From the NCBI GenBank assembly GCA_943704495.1, contig CALSCR010001406.1, forward strand, positions 1 through 32,226: a stretch of 32,226 bases of DNA, read 5' to 3'. The DNA comes from Pigoraptor chileana (Eukaryota; Opisthokonta; Filasterea). Position numbers and translations under genes: made by a program. The notes below the pieces were generated by a model that did no database searches, was not told the origin of the DNA, and saw only the letters and a list, made by a program, of their open reading frames with translations. Below are positions 1 through 10,860 of the stretch, piece by piece. Numbering within the stretch: position 1 is the first letter of the stretch; the number at the start of each line of letters is the position of its first letter.

Positions 1-106
1 CGGTTGTGGTGGTGTTGTTGTTGTAGTTGTAGTTGTTGTAGTTGTAGTTGTAGTTGTAGTTGTAGTTGTAGTTGTTGTTGTTGTAGTTGTAGTTGTTATG
101 ATAGAT
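1..106. repeat. imperfect GTTGTA/GTT simple repeat
   Basis: The window opens with about 100 bases of GTTGTA hexamers mixed with GTT triplets. On the minus strand it reads CAACTA/CAA. It lies downstream of the last kinesin exon I can place and no splice acceptor is visible beside it on the minus strand, so it is most likely inside a kinesin intron rather than coding. Confidence 0.8.
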
Positions 107-241
107 GTTAATGAGTGAGCAGAAACAGGACCCCGAGTGAGCCACGCATGGTGTACATCGCATATTGCATGCATGGGATATGCATGTGTGGGCGAATCAA
201 TTGAAAAAGTGTGAGTGCGTTTTGAGGGGAGACCAACTCAC

Positions 242-2976
242 CCTATCTTCGTTGGTTGCTTCTTATCCGCCCTGTCGATTGTGGGATCCGACACTCGTCG
301 CACTGCAACGCACACCAGAAGAAAAGAAGGATCACGTTTTGGGTTATCGATTGGCAGTAGCACACAACACGCCACGTGTCTTCATTTACATATTGCGAAT
401 CCGCAGTATTTGAGTACGTGGGGGAAGCTCGCGCAACGCACCTGTGTCTGCGACCTTCTCTGTCTCCCTCTGAGTGAACATAGATCTCGGTCGGACCACC
501 CCTAAACATAATGAAATCATACACGCATATATATATATATATATATTTTTGTTGACACAGAACAAAGTCAGCGCTTTAAAGAGCAAGCAAACACGACGCG
601 CGCATAAATCATTTTGACAATAACATGCCGTTTCGTTAGCGCAGTTGATCGATTTGTGTTTGTTCTGTCGCCCAATGCAAGTGTCATTATCAACCCACCT
701 TGGTCGACAGGAGGGGCGGGTTTCTGGACGGTCTGATGCACGAAGGGTTTGTTCACAATCTGCCGCGATTTGGAAGCATAGTTGAGAGTCTGATGTGTGT
801 CCATGTAGCAAGTCATTGATGGTGATACGTTTGTCACCATGCACGCTCGACTGTGTCCGCCGAGAGAATCCTGGCGTACGTATGCGTGTGTGCGTGCGTG
901 CGTGTGTGTGTGTGCATGGATGCGGGAGCATGGAGTCGAGTGTGAAAAGTTAAAAGGCGTTTTAAGTGAAAAGATATATGACGGTTTGGACTTTTCCGCG
1001 CAGCGCACCAGTAAGCACTTAAATATATAACAAGAAACACAAAAGGATATCAATGACTTTTGTGTTATGCAAGTAAACAAAAGTGCTAACAGCCCACCTG
1101 TAGCAATCGCGTCAGCTTGCTGTCTCTGTATGGCACTCGACTCTGATAGCGAGAGAGTAAGAAATGAGGCGTGTGATTAGCTGTATCGAAATCACGTGCT
1201 CGATGTATGATCCAGGAATAACATACACACACTCACATGTACACACACAAACATCCAACACGTATTCATTATTTGAGATAGTGAGCGTGCCCGTGTAGTA
1301 ATTTAGTCACTTGCCGCCTTTTCGTTTTCTCTCTTTCTCTCGCACTTTCTATCCAGGCTACCTGTATTCATTCTAAAGCGTCCTCTGATACTCCAAGTGC
1401 CACCAACAGTGCGCTAGTGTGTGTTTTTCTACGCACCGACCCCTCGTTGATCGCATCGATAACTTTGCTCAGCACAAAGAGGCTCATGTTGATGGCTCCG
1501 CTTTCCTTCAGCCTGTTTGACAATACCGCGTTCATGTGTAGAAGCAAAGTTAGAGCACTTGAAAACACCCAACATCTCGCAAAAATATGGGTAATAACAG
1601 AAAAGCAAAGGAACAGACTGGATAGCAGGAAGGGGCTCGCCTTCACCACTGGCACATCTCTACATTAGTTTTTTTCTTTCATCAAACATTATCACGCCAC
1701 ATTTCGATCCCAACGCAGTATATTTTGTCAAATTGGAGGCGATGACCCCACCTCATACCGACGTTGTCCGTTCGTCTATTGTCTTCGGATCCAGCGAGAT
1801 CGATAAGGCACGTCCGACCTACTTGTACTCGGAAGGGGGCGGCATGTTCTCTTCTTCGCGTCTGGAGAGAGTGAGAAAAATGTCGGATTCAAGTCAGCAG
1901 TGTCTTATGCGTATGCCCATGGACTTCACAGGACTCCGAGAGAGTGTGTGTGTGACTCTCAAGCCAGTGTTTGGCTCCATGGCTGCTGCTCACCTCGACA
2001 ATGAGGACGGCGTGGCTGCGGCTTGAGTGTGAGTTCAGCTTTGTGGCGGCAGTACTCCTGTTCCGCGTTCCCTGCGCATAGAGCCTCTCAAAGTCTGCCA
2101 GAGTGGAGATCGGAAGCTGCAATTACAAACACACACACACACACACAGGTATATGCGACGTGCGATGGGTGAGTATATGAACACTGTCACTTATTACACT
2201 GCCCTTCGTAAGTGCGGCCCACTCACGCGCCATGTCTGTCTCACAAGGTGCCCCACAACAAAATTCGTTTGTTAATCTTTGTAGGTACACATTGTCTGTA
2301 CCTTTGCCAGGTTGGGAACGAATATTTTGTGGGTGGCATCCTCTCGAATGGCGAGGTCGGCGTCCTTTGGAACGAGGAGATCGTACACTTTCTCGTTGTA
2401 GATTTCCAGGTATGACAGGGACACGTCGTACTTCCATTGGCGAGCGTCTTCGCCAACAATGCGATTGAACATCCACTCCAGTGAGCGAGGGATTATTCCG
2501 GGGTTCTCTTGCGATCCCTGCATCGTAAATGTTTTTCCTGATCCAGTTGGTCCGAACGTAAAAACCGTCGCATCCTCGCCGGCCATCGAACGGCGAAGCA
2601 AGGGCGCAATTTCGCTTTCGAATATCTGCATTTGCGTTGATTGCTCGGGATAGCAAGCATCGAAATCAAATTTGAGCGACGTTTGTTCTCCTGGGGGTGC
2701 GCGATAATTCCACAGCTCTGCAGACGACTCGTGCATGCGGATGCAAGGAGACTCGCCCTCGCCTGCCGCAACCTCCTCCTTCAGAAAGGGGCGCAGTCTT
2801 AGCACAACGCGAACTTTTGCGGATTTCGCTGATGACGGATGCTTCTCGGCATTCGCATTGACTGCGTGCATCGCATTGTGATTGTTGCCGTGATGGTGGC
2901 GCATCCCCTGGTGACTAATGCCGACTCCCGTGCCCGTGGTCGAGGGGGCAGGGCCCGTTGGTCGCATCATTTTCAA
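242..2976 (-). CDS. kinesin-10-like motor protein (KIF22/Kid type), 3' end beyond the left edge
   Basis: This is a plus-end microtubule motor of the chromokinesin type, expected to act on mitotic chromosomes and the spindle. I place seven exons: 2302-2976, 1994-2116, 1752-1861, 1437-1512, 1098-1142, 699-870 and 242-302, all in agreeing phase (about 420 codons so far). The motor starts with [10 protein letters not shown]. It has the P-loop [11 protein letters not shown], switch I with [10 protein letters not shown], switch [12 protein letters not shown], then [12 protein letters not shown] and [14 protein letters not shown]. It ends at the neck with [16 protein letters not shown], which is the pattern that favours kinesin-10. 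A basic, His-rich leader of about 50 residues precedes the motor. The exon at 242-302 is short, charged and the least certain. The tail, where DNA-binding HhH motifs would be, is not in the window. The gene is divergent from the aminotransferase. The family call is firm; the subfamily is an inference. Confidence 0.85.
526..546. repeat. (AT)n microsatellite
   Basis: About ten AT dinucleotides in the intron between the last two kinesin exons that I can place. Confidence 0.9.
1884..1931 (-). repeat. tRNA-like intronic repeat, copy A
   Basis: Read on the minus strand this copy contains AAGTCCATGGGCATA, then TAAGACACTG, then GACTTGAATCC. The same ordered blocks recur at 6359-6405, 13732-13780 and 23687-23736. 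It sits in the kinesin intron between exons 1994-2116 and 1752-1861, about 22 bases before the 3' splice site, in sense orientation, with CT-rich flanks on both sides. GGCATA...TAAGAC resembles the D-arm/A box of class II (Ser/Leu) tRNAs, and GACTTGAATCC resembles the anticodon arm of tRNA-Ser(UGA). Confidence 0.65.
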
Positions 2977-3640
2977 TCGAACTCTTTCCCACCAATGTGT
3001 AGTTCAATATATGATGGCTAATATACTAGGATGCAACCTAATGTCTCATTGTGGCCCAAAGAAATAGAAAGAAATGGCGATTAAGTTGTCTCTGGTGGGT
3101 TCAGTGCGATCACAATGCATCCGACTCTGCGGCTGTCAAACCGTGACAGAAAATTTGAATTTGAATTCCCGCCCTGGGAGTTCGAGGTAACCGCAATTTG
3201 ATCTTTTGTCTGTTATTTTGCCACATATTCAAACACTTTTCAGTTCATTAGACCCGGCGAACGAAATACATGTCTTGAGTAATTTCTAAGTTACCATCCA
3301 TATCTATATCTTACATCAATCATTTGTATCTTTGAACATTGCCCGTAGTTATTACTTATCGGCTGCTTTTGGATAGCCTAAAAATCACACCCCTGAATTC
3401 GGATGAGTCCTCACTTGTGTTGTGTTCCACTTTCTCGCAGTCGCTCTGGACGACAACAGATGATTTCAAAAAGCACACTTGAAGTGCACGAATCAACGCA
3501 GTCCCACTTACATGAAACACATGAATCTGCAACGCAATTTGTCGAGATCTTTTAGATTCGCAGCTTTCAACAGGAAGAACCATTTTGCGCCTGCCATCCT
3601 TGTGATTGTTTCCCCTTTTGTTCTCGCCGCACTGCTGAGA
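2977..3640. other. divergent intergenic region, kinesin / aminotransferase
   Basis: This 660-base head-to-head spacer lies between the kinesin start (minus) and the aminotransferase start (plus). It probably holds both promoters. No gene is seen inside it, apart from a possible in-frame extension of the aminotransferase from 3512. A GC-box/TTTGAA cluster is listed separately. Confidence 0.6.
3151..3176. promoter_or_regulatory. CDE/CHR-like (E2F plus TTTGAA) element upstream of kinesin
   Basis: AAATTTGAATTTGAATTCCC followed by GCCC contains two TTTGAA/TTGAAT cores next to TTCCCGCC, which fits the E2F consensus. Read toward the kinesin gene this is GGCGGGAATTCAAA, the order CDE then CHR known from animal G2/M promoters. 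It lies 175-200 bases upstream of the kinesin start. The same AAATTTGAATT string recurs beside GGCGCG at 20970-20986, upstream of the sororin-like gene. Function is inferred from motif resemblance only. Confidence 0.35.
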
Positions 3641-5520
3641 ATGGCGTCCGACAAGCCCACCCAGCCCTTGCTCATGATCCCCGGCCCGATCGAGTTCAGC
3701 GACGACGTTCTGCGCGCTGTTGGTGAACAGTCTCTGAGCCACGTGGACCCTGCGTTTATTGAATCTTTTGGCGAGTCCCTTCAGTTGCTGCGCAAAGTTT
3801 TCGTTACAGAGTCGGCACAGCCGATTGTGATTAGCGGATCTGGCACCCTCGGTTGGGACCAAGTTGCTTGCAACTTGATGAGTGTTGGTGACAAGGCCCT
3901 CATCGTCAACACGGGTTATTTCGGAGAACACTTTGGAGAGGTGTGTTGAATAATGTTGCCTCCTTATAAAATAGGGGTGGTGGATGTTGTTGTATTGTTG
4001 CAGAGTCTGAAATGCACTCAAAATCTTCTCACAGGCGTTCAACGAGTACGGCATAGAGACCGCTTATGTCCGTGGCAGCGTTCTCGGAGATGCGCCGTCG
4101 ATCGGTGAGATTGAAGGTGCGCTTTCCGCCGGCAAGTTCCGCGTCATCACAATCACTCACGTGGATACATCGACGGGCGTGCTCACTGACGTCAAGGCGA
4201 TCTCCGCGGCCGTCAAGCGTGTGAGCCCTGACACCCTCATTGTTGTTGATGGTGTCTGTGCGTCTGGTGCCGAGGAGCTTCGCATGGACGAGTGGGGTAT
4301 CGATGTCGTTCTCACTGCCTCGCAAAAGGCGCTCGGTGTTCCCCCGGGCCTTTCGATCCTCGTCGCGTCTCAGAGGGCACTGGTGAGGGAGTGACACCTG
4401 TATTGTACCGACTGTTGCTTGTAAACGCACTCGTCAGCTTGGTTTAGCTTGATTTCAGCTTTATAGCGTGTTTGTGTGCATGTACATTCGAGTACAGCGT
4501 GACAAGACTTGTGGAGATGTATATTTTATTTTTGGTAGTGTGCATATGTGTGTGGTGTGTATGTCTGGAGCAACGATATTTGGGAAGAGTGGATTAGCAA
4601 GTTTAGATCTGTTGTAAACATGCCGGCGTTCTGCGTGATCCTTGCAGGAAGTGCACCGGACGAGGACGAACCCCATCCGGAATTATTACTGGTAATGTGT
4701 CTCCCAGTTTCATATATAAGCATGTTGCACACACGCACACACGCACACGCATACACACGCACATACACGCGCGCACACAACGTGGATGCACTAACCCGGC
4801 GTTACGAAATGCATGCTTGTAGCAACTGGAAGAACTGGGTGCCGATCATGCAGGCGTACGAGGGCCGCAAGCCGTCGTACTTTGCCACGCCGGCCGTGAA
4901 CCTTGTGCGCGGGCTGCAGGTTTCCCTCAAGGAAATGCTTGCGGATGGCATTGACGCCCGATTCGAGGCGCACAGGAAGGCCGGCGCGGCCGTCCGCCGT
5001 GCGCTTACAGCAATGGGACTCGAGATGGTGGGTGCTTCCGTATGGGCTGTGTTTTCATTTGTGGCCATGCACCTACACTTATTTGTGTTTATGTGTGCGG
5101 TCTATTCTTTTGGCTTGTGTTGTATTGGAATTCCGTAGACGGGCTCATATCATTTTCGATTTTGAGGGGTGACTTCGTCTCATCCTTTCCGTCGTTTTTA
5201 CAATTGGTGTTGTTTTCCCGCCCAAACAGCTTCCCGTATCCCACGCGATCTGCGCCAATGCCATGTCTGCCATCCGCCTCCCCAAGGGCGTTGCACCCAC
5301 CGATCTCCTGCCCAAAATCCGTGCGGCTGGCGCTGTCGTCGCGGGTGGCCTGCACCCGCTCATCAAAAATGAGTACTTTCGCATTGGCCACATGGGCGTG
5401 AGTGCAACCGCACCGGGATGGCCCGACGTTGTCGTCACCATCAACGCGGTGGAGACGGCTCTCATTGCATGCGGTGTCAAGGTTACGCCAGGAAGCGGCG
5501 TGGCTGCTCTCAATGCTTGA
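3641..5520 (+). CDS. AGXT: alanine-glyoxylate / serine-pyruvate aminotransferase
   Basis: This is a class V PLP enzyme that moves the amino group of alanine or serine to glyoxylate, giving glycine. I place five exons: 3641-3940, 4035-4382, 4648-4691, 4823-5027 and 5230-5520, giving 395 residues, the normal length. The N-terminus has LLMIPGPIEFSDDV. The phosphate-binding GSGTLGWDQ, the cofactor Asp in VVDGVCASG and the Schiff-base Lys198 in LTASQKALGVPPG are all present. NWKNWVPIMQAYEGRKPSYF and the C-terminal GGLHPLIKNEYFRIGHMG complete the fold. The ATG at 3641 has A at -3 and G at +4 and starts the protein where the family starts. The frame stays open upstream to ATGs at 3512 and 3521, which would add a basic, acid-free leader and a hydrophobic stretch. 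The C-terminus (LNA) is not a peroxisomal SKL-type signal. Confidence 0.92.
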
Positions 5521-5887
5521 GGGTTTGTCGTCCTCTGTGAAAGCTTTTCTCTCACATGTATGCGTGCGCATTCATGTGGTTGTCAGTGTGTGTGCGTGTG
5601 TGCGCCATAAGTGCGATTTGCGCAGTAAATAAAATTCGGACCAGTTGCGCATTGTGAACATGAGAATGGATGGAGGCTGTGAGGATTCGGGAGTTGTTGC
5701 CATCAACGACAAAGAAACACTAAACATAAGGTGGAATGTCGATGTTTATCTGGTGGGCGCCAATTCAATTTGCGCGCGTCAAGAGCGGCATTGCCATCCA
5801 GTATGTCACAAATCCAAACAGCTACCCCGGACGGCGAGTTTGAGAAAAAAACAAACAAGAACTTAAACTAAGCGTAATCCGTCGTCT
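5521..5887. other. convergent 3' regions of the aminotransferase and DNMT3-like genes
   Basis: Gene-free spacer of 367 bases between two convergent stop codons. AATAAA at 5628-5633 is a candidate poly(A) signal for the aminotransferase, about 110 bases after its stop. No clear signal is seen for the minus-strand gene. Confidence 0.5.
5628..5633 (+). terminator. candidate poly(A) signal AATAAA
   Basis: Canonical hexamer about 110 bases past the aminotransferase stop, after a TG-rich stretch. Other genes in the window lack an obvious hexamer, so its weight is modest. Confidence 0.35.
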
Positions 5888-8800
5888 TCAGACTCCCTCG
5901 CACAGCAAATCGCGCGCCTTGTCGAGAAAGAAGAGGAGGGCGGGCAGGTTGATGGCGCGTCCCACGGCGTCCTGGCGCTCGCTGGTGGTCAAGTCCCCTG
6001 CGCCACTGGCGCGCCTGCACAGTGTGTGATCCGGTGCGAATCCCATCAGCCTTTCGCACTCTGTCACGGTGAGCGTTCTGCTCTGCGGCGTCTTGCGACT
6101 GTACAGGATTGGCAGGTGGTTCTGCGTGCGGAAGCCAGAGTCTTCGAAGGCGTGCGCAATGGCAGGTCGTCGCAGGATTCTCACTTTCACGGCTGGTTCT
6201 CCCTTTGGGTCTAGGCGATCCTCTCGCGGCGTGAACTCGGACTCCATTGCAAGCTGTGGCATGGAAGGAATGAGAGAGAGATAGAGATGTATGATTAGAG
6301 TCAGTGTCTTGAGACCAGGGACACCACAAGAAAACCGAGAGAGCGAGAGAGTGAGATGTAGAATTCAAGTCAGTGTGATAGCGCTGTGCCCATGGACTCC
6401 ACAAGAGAGAGTGTGAGAGAGACTGTGAGATGTATCCAACGACGGTACAATACGAGCAAATGCTATCACTTCCATACAGCGCCACTCTCCAACCCCTCCT
6501 TCCGTGCTTCATCTTTCTTCTCGCGCACTGTGAGAATGAACACACGCTGACATTAACAGCATCAATGCACCCACCGGCATCAGCTTTTGTACCCAGCTTA
6601 GATACAATGGTTTGGCGCCCTCTGAATCGGCGATGTTTGTCCAGTAAAGGCGGGGGCGATACACATCGGACACTTCGCTGGCGTTGAGCTTCCTATACTG
6701 CGCAACCCCCAGTCTTTGGCTGACCAACGTGCGCGCAGACTCCGCAAGATTGTCGGTCACTTCCAGAATGTAAAAGAAGAGGCCTGCCTTGGCGCGCGAA
6801 CGCTCGATCACCTTGACCGCCTCACTCAAACGCTCCAATCCCTCGCCCTCAATGGTCACCGCCGTCCTGCCGATCTTCTCTGTTCTGCTGTCGTCAAAGT
6901 AGCGCTCATCCTCGCTGTGATCTGTTACCCCTGGCGGCACAAGTCGGACGGATGCCACCAGCAGATTTGAATTCGAAAGAACATCTGACCCGACTGTGGA
7001 CGCAAGCGCACTAGCATTGACCATCCCATTCGCTGCGATTCCCGCCAATTTGACCTTATCGCGGAATATCGCCTCCGAAATCGGGTCTTCGTCGTCCCAG
7101 CGATAGTAACTTTTGACAGGCACGTCCAACCGGTCAGTCAGTGTAGTCAGCGTTGTGCAGCACGAGTCCCACATGGTGACCAAGTGGATGCCCGGATTCT
7201 CAACCTTCACTGCAACGGCAGAGGCTGTGGGTGCGATGGATGACGCACCCCCGCCACTGTTCATGGTCTCCGTGGCAGAAGACGCCGACTCCAGGCGGGG
7301 GACCTTTGTGTGTCGCTCCTCGCAGCTCGCTGCAGCCTCCGGTCCTCGTTTGCGTCGATGTTCGGCAGCGTGCTCAACTTCCTTCTTTTGGTGCCAATCC
7401 ATGGCAGCCCGCTCGGCGTCCTTCTTCTTCATTTGCTTTGTTGTAGTCGCCTTCGTCGGCTTTTGTACCACTGCAGCTTCTTCTCCAGTAGCGTCCTGTG
7501 CACGCGCAGACTGCACCGAGTCAGTGTCTGTCGCCTGTTTTGTGTCTCGAAGTGCCATCGATCGCACTCTTGTCGGTGCGGGTCGATCTTTTGTGGCGGT
7601 GACACGAGGAGCCCCAACAATTGCATTTGCGTTGTGGACAGAGTTTATCGCTGCCAGGTGCTCAAATGTGGCAGTCGCTCTCGGTGGATTTGCCTGCATG
7701 TTTGTGAGTGGATCTACGTAGTATGCCTGTTTCTGCACGAGCGGGTGCCGTTGTTGCCAATCATCACGCAATGCGGGATTGCGCGCAGCGGGTGAGTCTT
7801 GCCACACACTTTACAGCGACGGGTTTGAGATGCATACGCACCGGCATGGAGGGAGGAGAGGGGGGGGGGGATAAGAAAATTCAGTCTATTGGGTGCTGTG
7901 CTCGTGGGGCTCAACAAAGTAATTATTCGAGAGGGAGAAATCAGTCACTCCAACGGCGACTCCGCACCAAAGCCCTGTGCACCATTTGTACTACACATCC
8001 CCTTTGGCACGCTCATCTTACCTGATAAACATATCACGTGTCATGCAACTCAAACAGGGCGCTCACAACATTGCATTATTACATCCGCAAATTATGCGCA
8101 GGAAACCCACCAAAACGGGCACTTGTACTCTGCGCCCTCCACGCCCATGATCGCCGCTTCGTTCGCTCCAAACACGGCACGCGTGCACTTGAGGTGAAAT
8201 CCTCGCTTGCATCGCTCGCCATCACACAAATACAGCTGCAAGTCGCACTCGGGTGGCGCGGCTTCTCCACACAAGATGCAGTAAAAGTAGTCACCCGTTT
8301 CGTGATCGCACGCCCACGCGGCGTGGTCCTCCTTGTGCCAGAATTCATAGCATTTTGCGCACATTTCCTTATGAACAAGCGGATGCGTCGTCCCTTCCTG
8401 GCACGCGACATGTAGTTACGGTTGATGGGAGATAATTATTTGATGATCCCGCAGTTTGAGATGCTTTCTTTTTATGTGGAGCAAAGTAGCGTACGCAGCA
8501 AGGTACTGAACCTGAACCCTTCAGTACCCTTGGTACGCAGTCACGAATAAAAATTGCACACGAAACGCAGTCCACTCGACACACCTTAATATGGTTTTTG
8601 AATAGTGGCCGCGGAATCTCGCACTTTTTAATGCGCTGGTACTGCACTCCCTGTGAGGACAGAATTCGGCGAAGAAAAAACGACGCGTAAGAAAAGATTT
8701 AGCCACATAGCATGCGGTGGAAGGAGGTGGGGTATGTGGAGAGGGAAAGGGGCGGGGAGAAGAGAGGGGGGCAGGCAGCACAGCCACAGTTGAGCGATCC

Positions 8801-9193
8801 ACCCACATGATCGTTACGGTCCATCATTTGCGCATAGTCGGCATGTGCATCTTCGATAAGGCTTGGGCGATAAGTTGTCTTTGCAACCTTCCGCGCGGCT
8901 GACTTGCTGGTGCCGGACTTCACGGCACCAACACTGCCCACAACCGCAGATGGCAGGCGATGCGCAGGATATTCTTGAGATGCCGCATTACCGGAGGATG
9001 CAGAAGGCGCACGAGGCTGTTGTTGTTGCTGTTGTTGCTGTTCTTGCTGTTCTTGCTGTTGTTGCTGTGCATGTTGTTGTTGCACCCGCTGGTTGCTTTC
9101 AGTACTGTGGCGCTGCGGTGCTCGCACAAATGCAGTCGGTGGAAGGAGATCTTGGTCGTCGTCATTGTCGAAATCGAAGTTAAATTGATCCAT
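5888..9193 (-). CDS. DNMT3-like protein: ADD zinc finger plus degenerate cytosine-5 methyltransferase domain
   Basis: I place five exons: 8807-9193, 8518-8650, 8111-8393, 6575-7808 and 5888-6253, giving about 800 residues in consistent phase. The N-terminus is acidic and then glutamine-rich (about residues 36-60). Next comes an ADD domain matching DNMT3 in order: DCVSC, HPLVHKEMCAKC, YCILCG, YLCDGERCKRGFHLKC and YKCPFC. A basic linker of roughly 200 residues follows, far longer than in animal DNMT3. The methyltransferase fold is then recognisable by motif VIII (RPRLYWTNI), motif IX (TLTVTECERLMGF) and motif X (VGRAINLPALLFFL). Where motif I should read FDGIATG there is WDSCCTT, and where the catalytic Pro-Cys should be there is VPPGVTDHS, with no cysteine. 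Motif VI ENV reads EVT. The frame is uninterrupted here, so this is not a sequencing slip. I infer a catalytically dead, DNMT3L-like chromatin reader. Confidence 0.78.
6291..6405 (-). repeat. tRNA-like intronic repeat, two tandem copies (B1, B2)
   Basis: Copy B1 (6359-6405) reads, on the minus strand, GTGGAGTCCATGGGCACAGC, then CACACTGACTTGAATTCTAC. Copy B2 (6291-6330) is shorter: GTGGTGTCCCTGG, then AAGACACTGACTC. CT-rich tracts lie before, between and after them. Both are in the last intron of the DNMT3-like gene, in sense orientation; B2 is about 35 bases before the 3' splice site. Confidence 0.65.
7861..7920 (-). repeat. G-run and possible degraded copy of the tRNA-like repeat
   Basis: A run of about ten to twelve G (C on the gene strand) just upstream of the 3' splice site of a DNMT3-like intron is preceded, on the minus strand, by GAGCACAGCACC and AGACTGAATTTTC. 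These weakly follow the order of copy B1. The match is loose and may be chance. Confidence 0.25.
9017..9080 (-). repeat. CAG/CAA glutamine-coding repeat
   Basis: Mixed CAA/CAG codons in the first exon of the DNMT3-like gene encode a broken polyglutamine tract. The mixed codons argue for a maintained tract rather than a fresh expansion. Confidence 0.85.
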
Positions 9194-9602
9194 TTTGTGG
9201 ATGTGCTCTCCAGAGCATGGCAACCCAGAACGCGTGGATCCTGTCGACGTGAGATATAAGAAAAGAACTACTGAACTTCATCAAACTTCAGCAATCACTG
9301 GTTGCATTGGCCAGTGCTGCAGTGAGGCTGGACTGACGGCTATGGGCCGACTGGGCAGTTACCGTGCGTAACGCCTGAATTATCCGACGATATTTATCTG
9401 AGTCTTTCCACGAATTTGCAAAGAAATGAACACAATTTCAATACCTGGCTCAGCAAAGAGTCCGGACACTGGCTTCGACGCTGGAACCAAGCTAACTCAC
9501 ACAATAATCTGCATCTAAGCGTAACAACAGCATCCACTTCAAAGAGTTTTGGCCGTTTCCTTCCGATTCGAGAATCCAAGTCTCCTCTGCAAACACAACA
9601 AC
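9194..9602. other. divergent intergenic region, DNMT3-like / SPO16-like
   Basis: About 410 bases between two outward-facing start codons, a likely shared promoter region. I see no clear TATA box or E2F-like site in it, and no gene. Confidence 0.5.
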
Positions 9603-10548
9603 ATGTATTCGCGGGCATCCGGCGACCAGATTCTCCGGCAGAGTGGACGGGCCTTGCAAGCTCAACCCCCGCACACGGCACTGCAGCAGCTGCCGCCACA
9701 GATCCCCATAATTGTCCATCACAATCTCGAAGGGCACGAGGTCATCCGATGCCATCTTTCACTTGATCCTGTGTACAGGATACGTCGTGAGTAGAAATAC
9801 TTTTCTATCTAATTCGTTCGTGCTTCCAACAGCCCGTTTCAAAGTCGGTTCGCTGACTGGATCCACTTGCTCGTCATCCCCTTGATGCAGCATCGACCAC
9901 GCTTCCCGAGTCCACCATCGTTTTTCCAAAGTCCTCCGTGGCATTCAAGCTGGTCACCGACCTGAAAAAGCTTGCCATGTTCGATGACAGGGGGAATTTT
10001 CTGCGCCTGTCGCCCGTGGAAATTGCAATGTGGGTGCTGTGTACCATCGCAGTTCATCCAATTCACACACTCACTTGCCTCCATTTAAATCTAAAACGCA
10101 CGACATCGGCAACTTAAACCAGGATCCACGCGTTCGCGGCGCAATTCAGCCAGACCTATCTCATCTGCACGTTGGATCCGCTCAACCCTACGCATCAGCA
10201 GATCTTTTTCGAACTGCAAGACAGGTGGGTCCGGCACGTTCTACAAGGAGGATTTTTCTTATACCCATGCGTTAAGCCAATCAACTATGCGCGCATCTCT
10301 GCAGTGTGTTGGCGAGTCCACTCTCGATCATTCCTGCCCACCGCTGCAGCGAATGTGCGGACATCATGGTCAACATAGCCAAGGTCACAAACCACACCGT
10401 CACAAAGACAATCAGAGAGCGCTTTGCAACATTCGTCGAGTCCCAATACTCCACGCAAGCCGTCATCGCTCTTATGCAGCGAACCGGCGTCTCTCCTCAT
10501 GATATCCACTCCCACAACACATACATATTGCCGAGTTTACAAACTTGA
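9603..10548 (+). CDS. SPO16-like meiotic crossover protein (C1orf146 family)
   Basis: I place four exons: 9603-9786, 9891-10029, 10123-10224 and 10305-10548, giving 222 residues with all phases agreeing; human C1orf146 is about 180. From memory of the human protein the order matches. SIIF-LSGVAFLLMD corresponds here to STIVFPKSSVAFKLVTD. LSTEEIFLAKIEKFI corresponds to LSPVEIAMIHAFAAQF. RIQQRFLG-NLRILPVHN and MCTIAKTTSKP correspond to ELQDSVLASPLSIIPAH and MVNIAKVTNHT. SPO16 has an XPF-like fold and pairs with SHOC1/ZIP2 to bind branched DNA and stabilise crossover intermediates in meiosis. The second acceptor (CAG at 9888-9890) was chosen because the earlier AG leads to an in-frame stop. The identification rests on recalled sequence, not a search. 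Confidence 0.6.
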
Positions 10549-10860
10549 AACAGTTGGACGTTCAAAAGCCATTCGAGTTTTTCTTTCACCCACTCAAATG
10601 TCGTTGCTTCGAATTTAGACTCTCACAGGCACTTGTTCTTCAACAAGGACTGGGATCCATTCGCAACGTTTCGATCGCCCCGAAAGAGGCACTCCTCGAC
10701 TGCAGCATGGACGATCGATCAGCGACACGTCTCCTCGGTTTTTTCGCCATTGATCACGTGCCGGTGTGATAAGGCCGTGATGTCACTACGCACATGACGA
10801 TTCTGCTGACCTCACTTGGCGACGCGAATCTATTTTTAGTACATCTGCGTAAACAAGTAG

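Noticed and set aside
7510-7530. GAGTCAGTGTCTGTCG, resembling part of the tRNA-like repeat
   Set aside because: It is coding sequence of the DNMT3-like linker and only one block matches.
9017-9080. Leucine-rich plus-strand frame over the repeat
   Set aside because: It is the reverse reading of the glutamine tract of the DNMT3-like gene.
9492-9755. Minus-strand frame (MASDDLVPFEIVMDN...)
   Set aside because: It is the antisense shadow of the first SPO16-like exon.
10549-10769. Open frame after the SPO16-like stop, as an extra coding exon
   Set aside because: Joining it needs a ~49-nt intron with poor splice sites, while the model ending at 10548 already matches the family's usual length.
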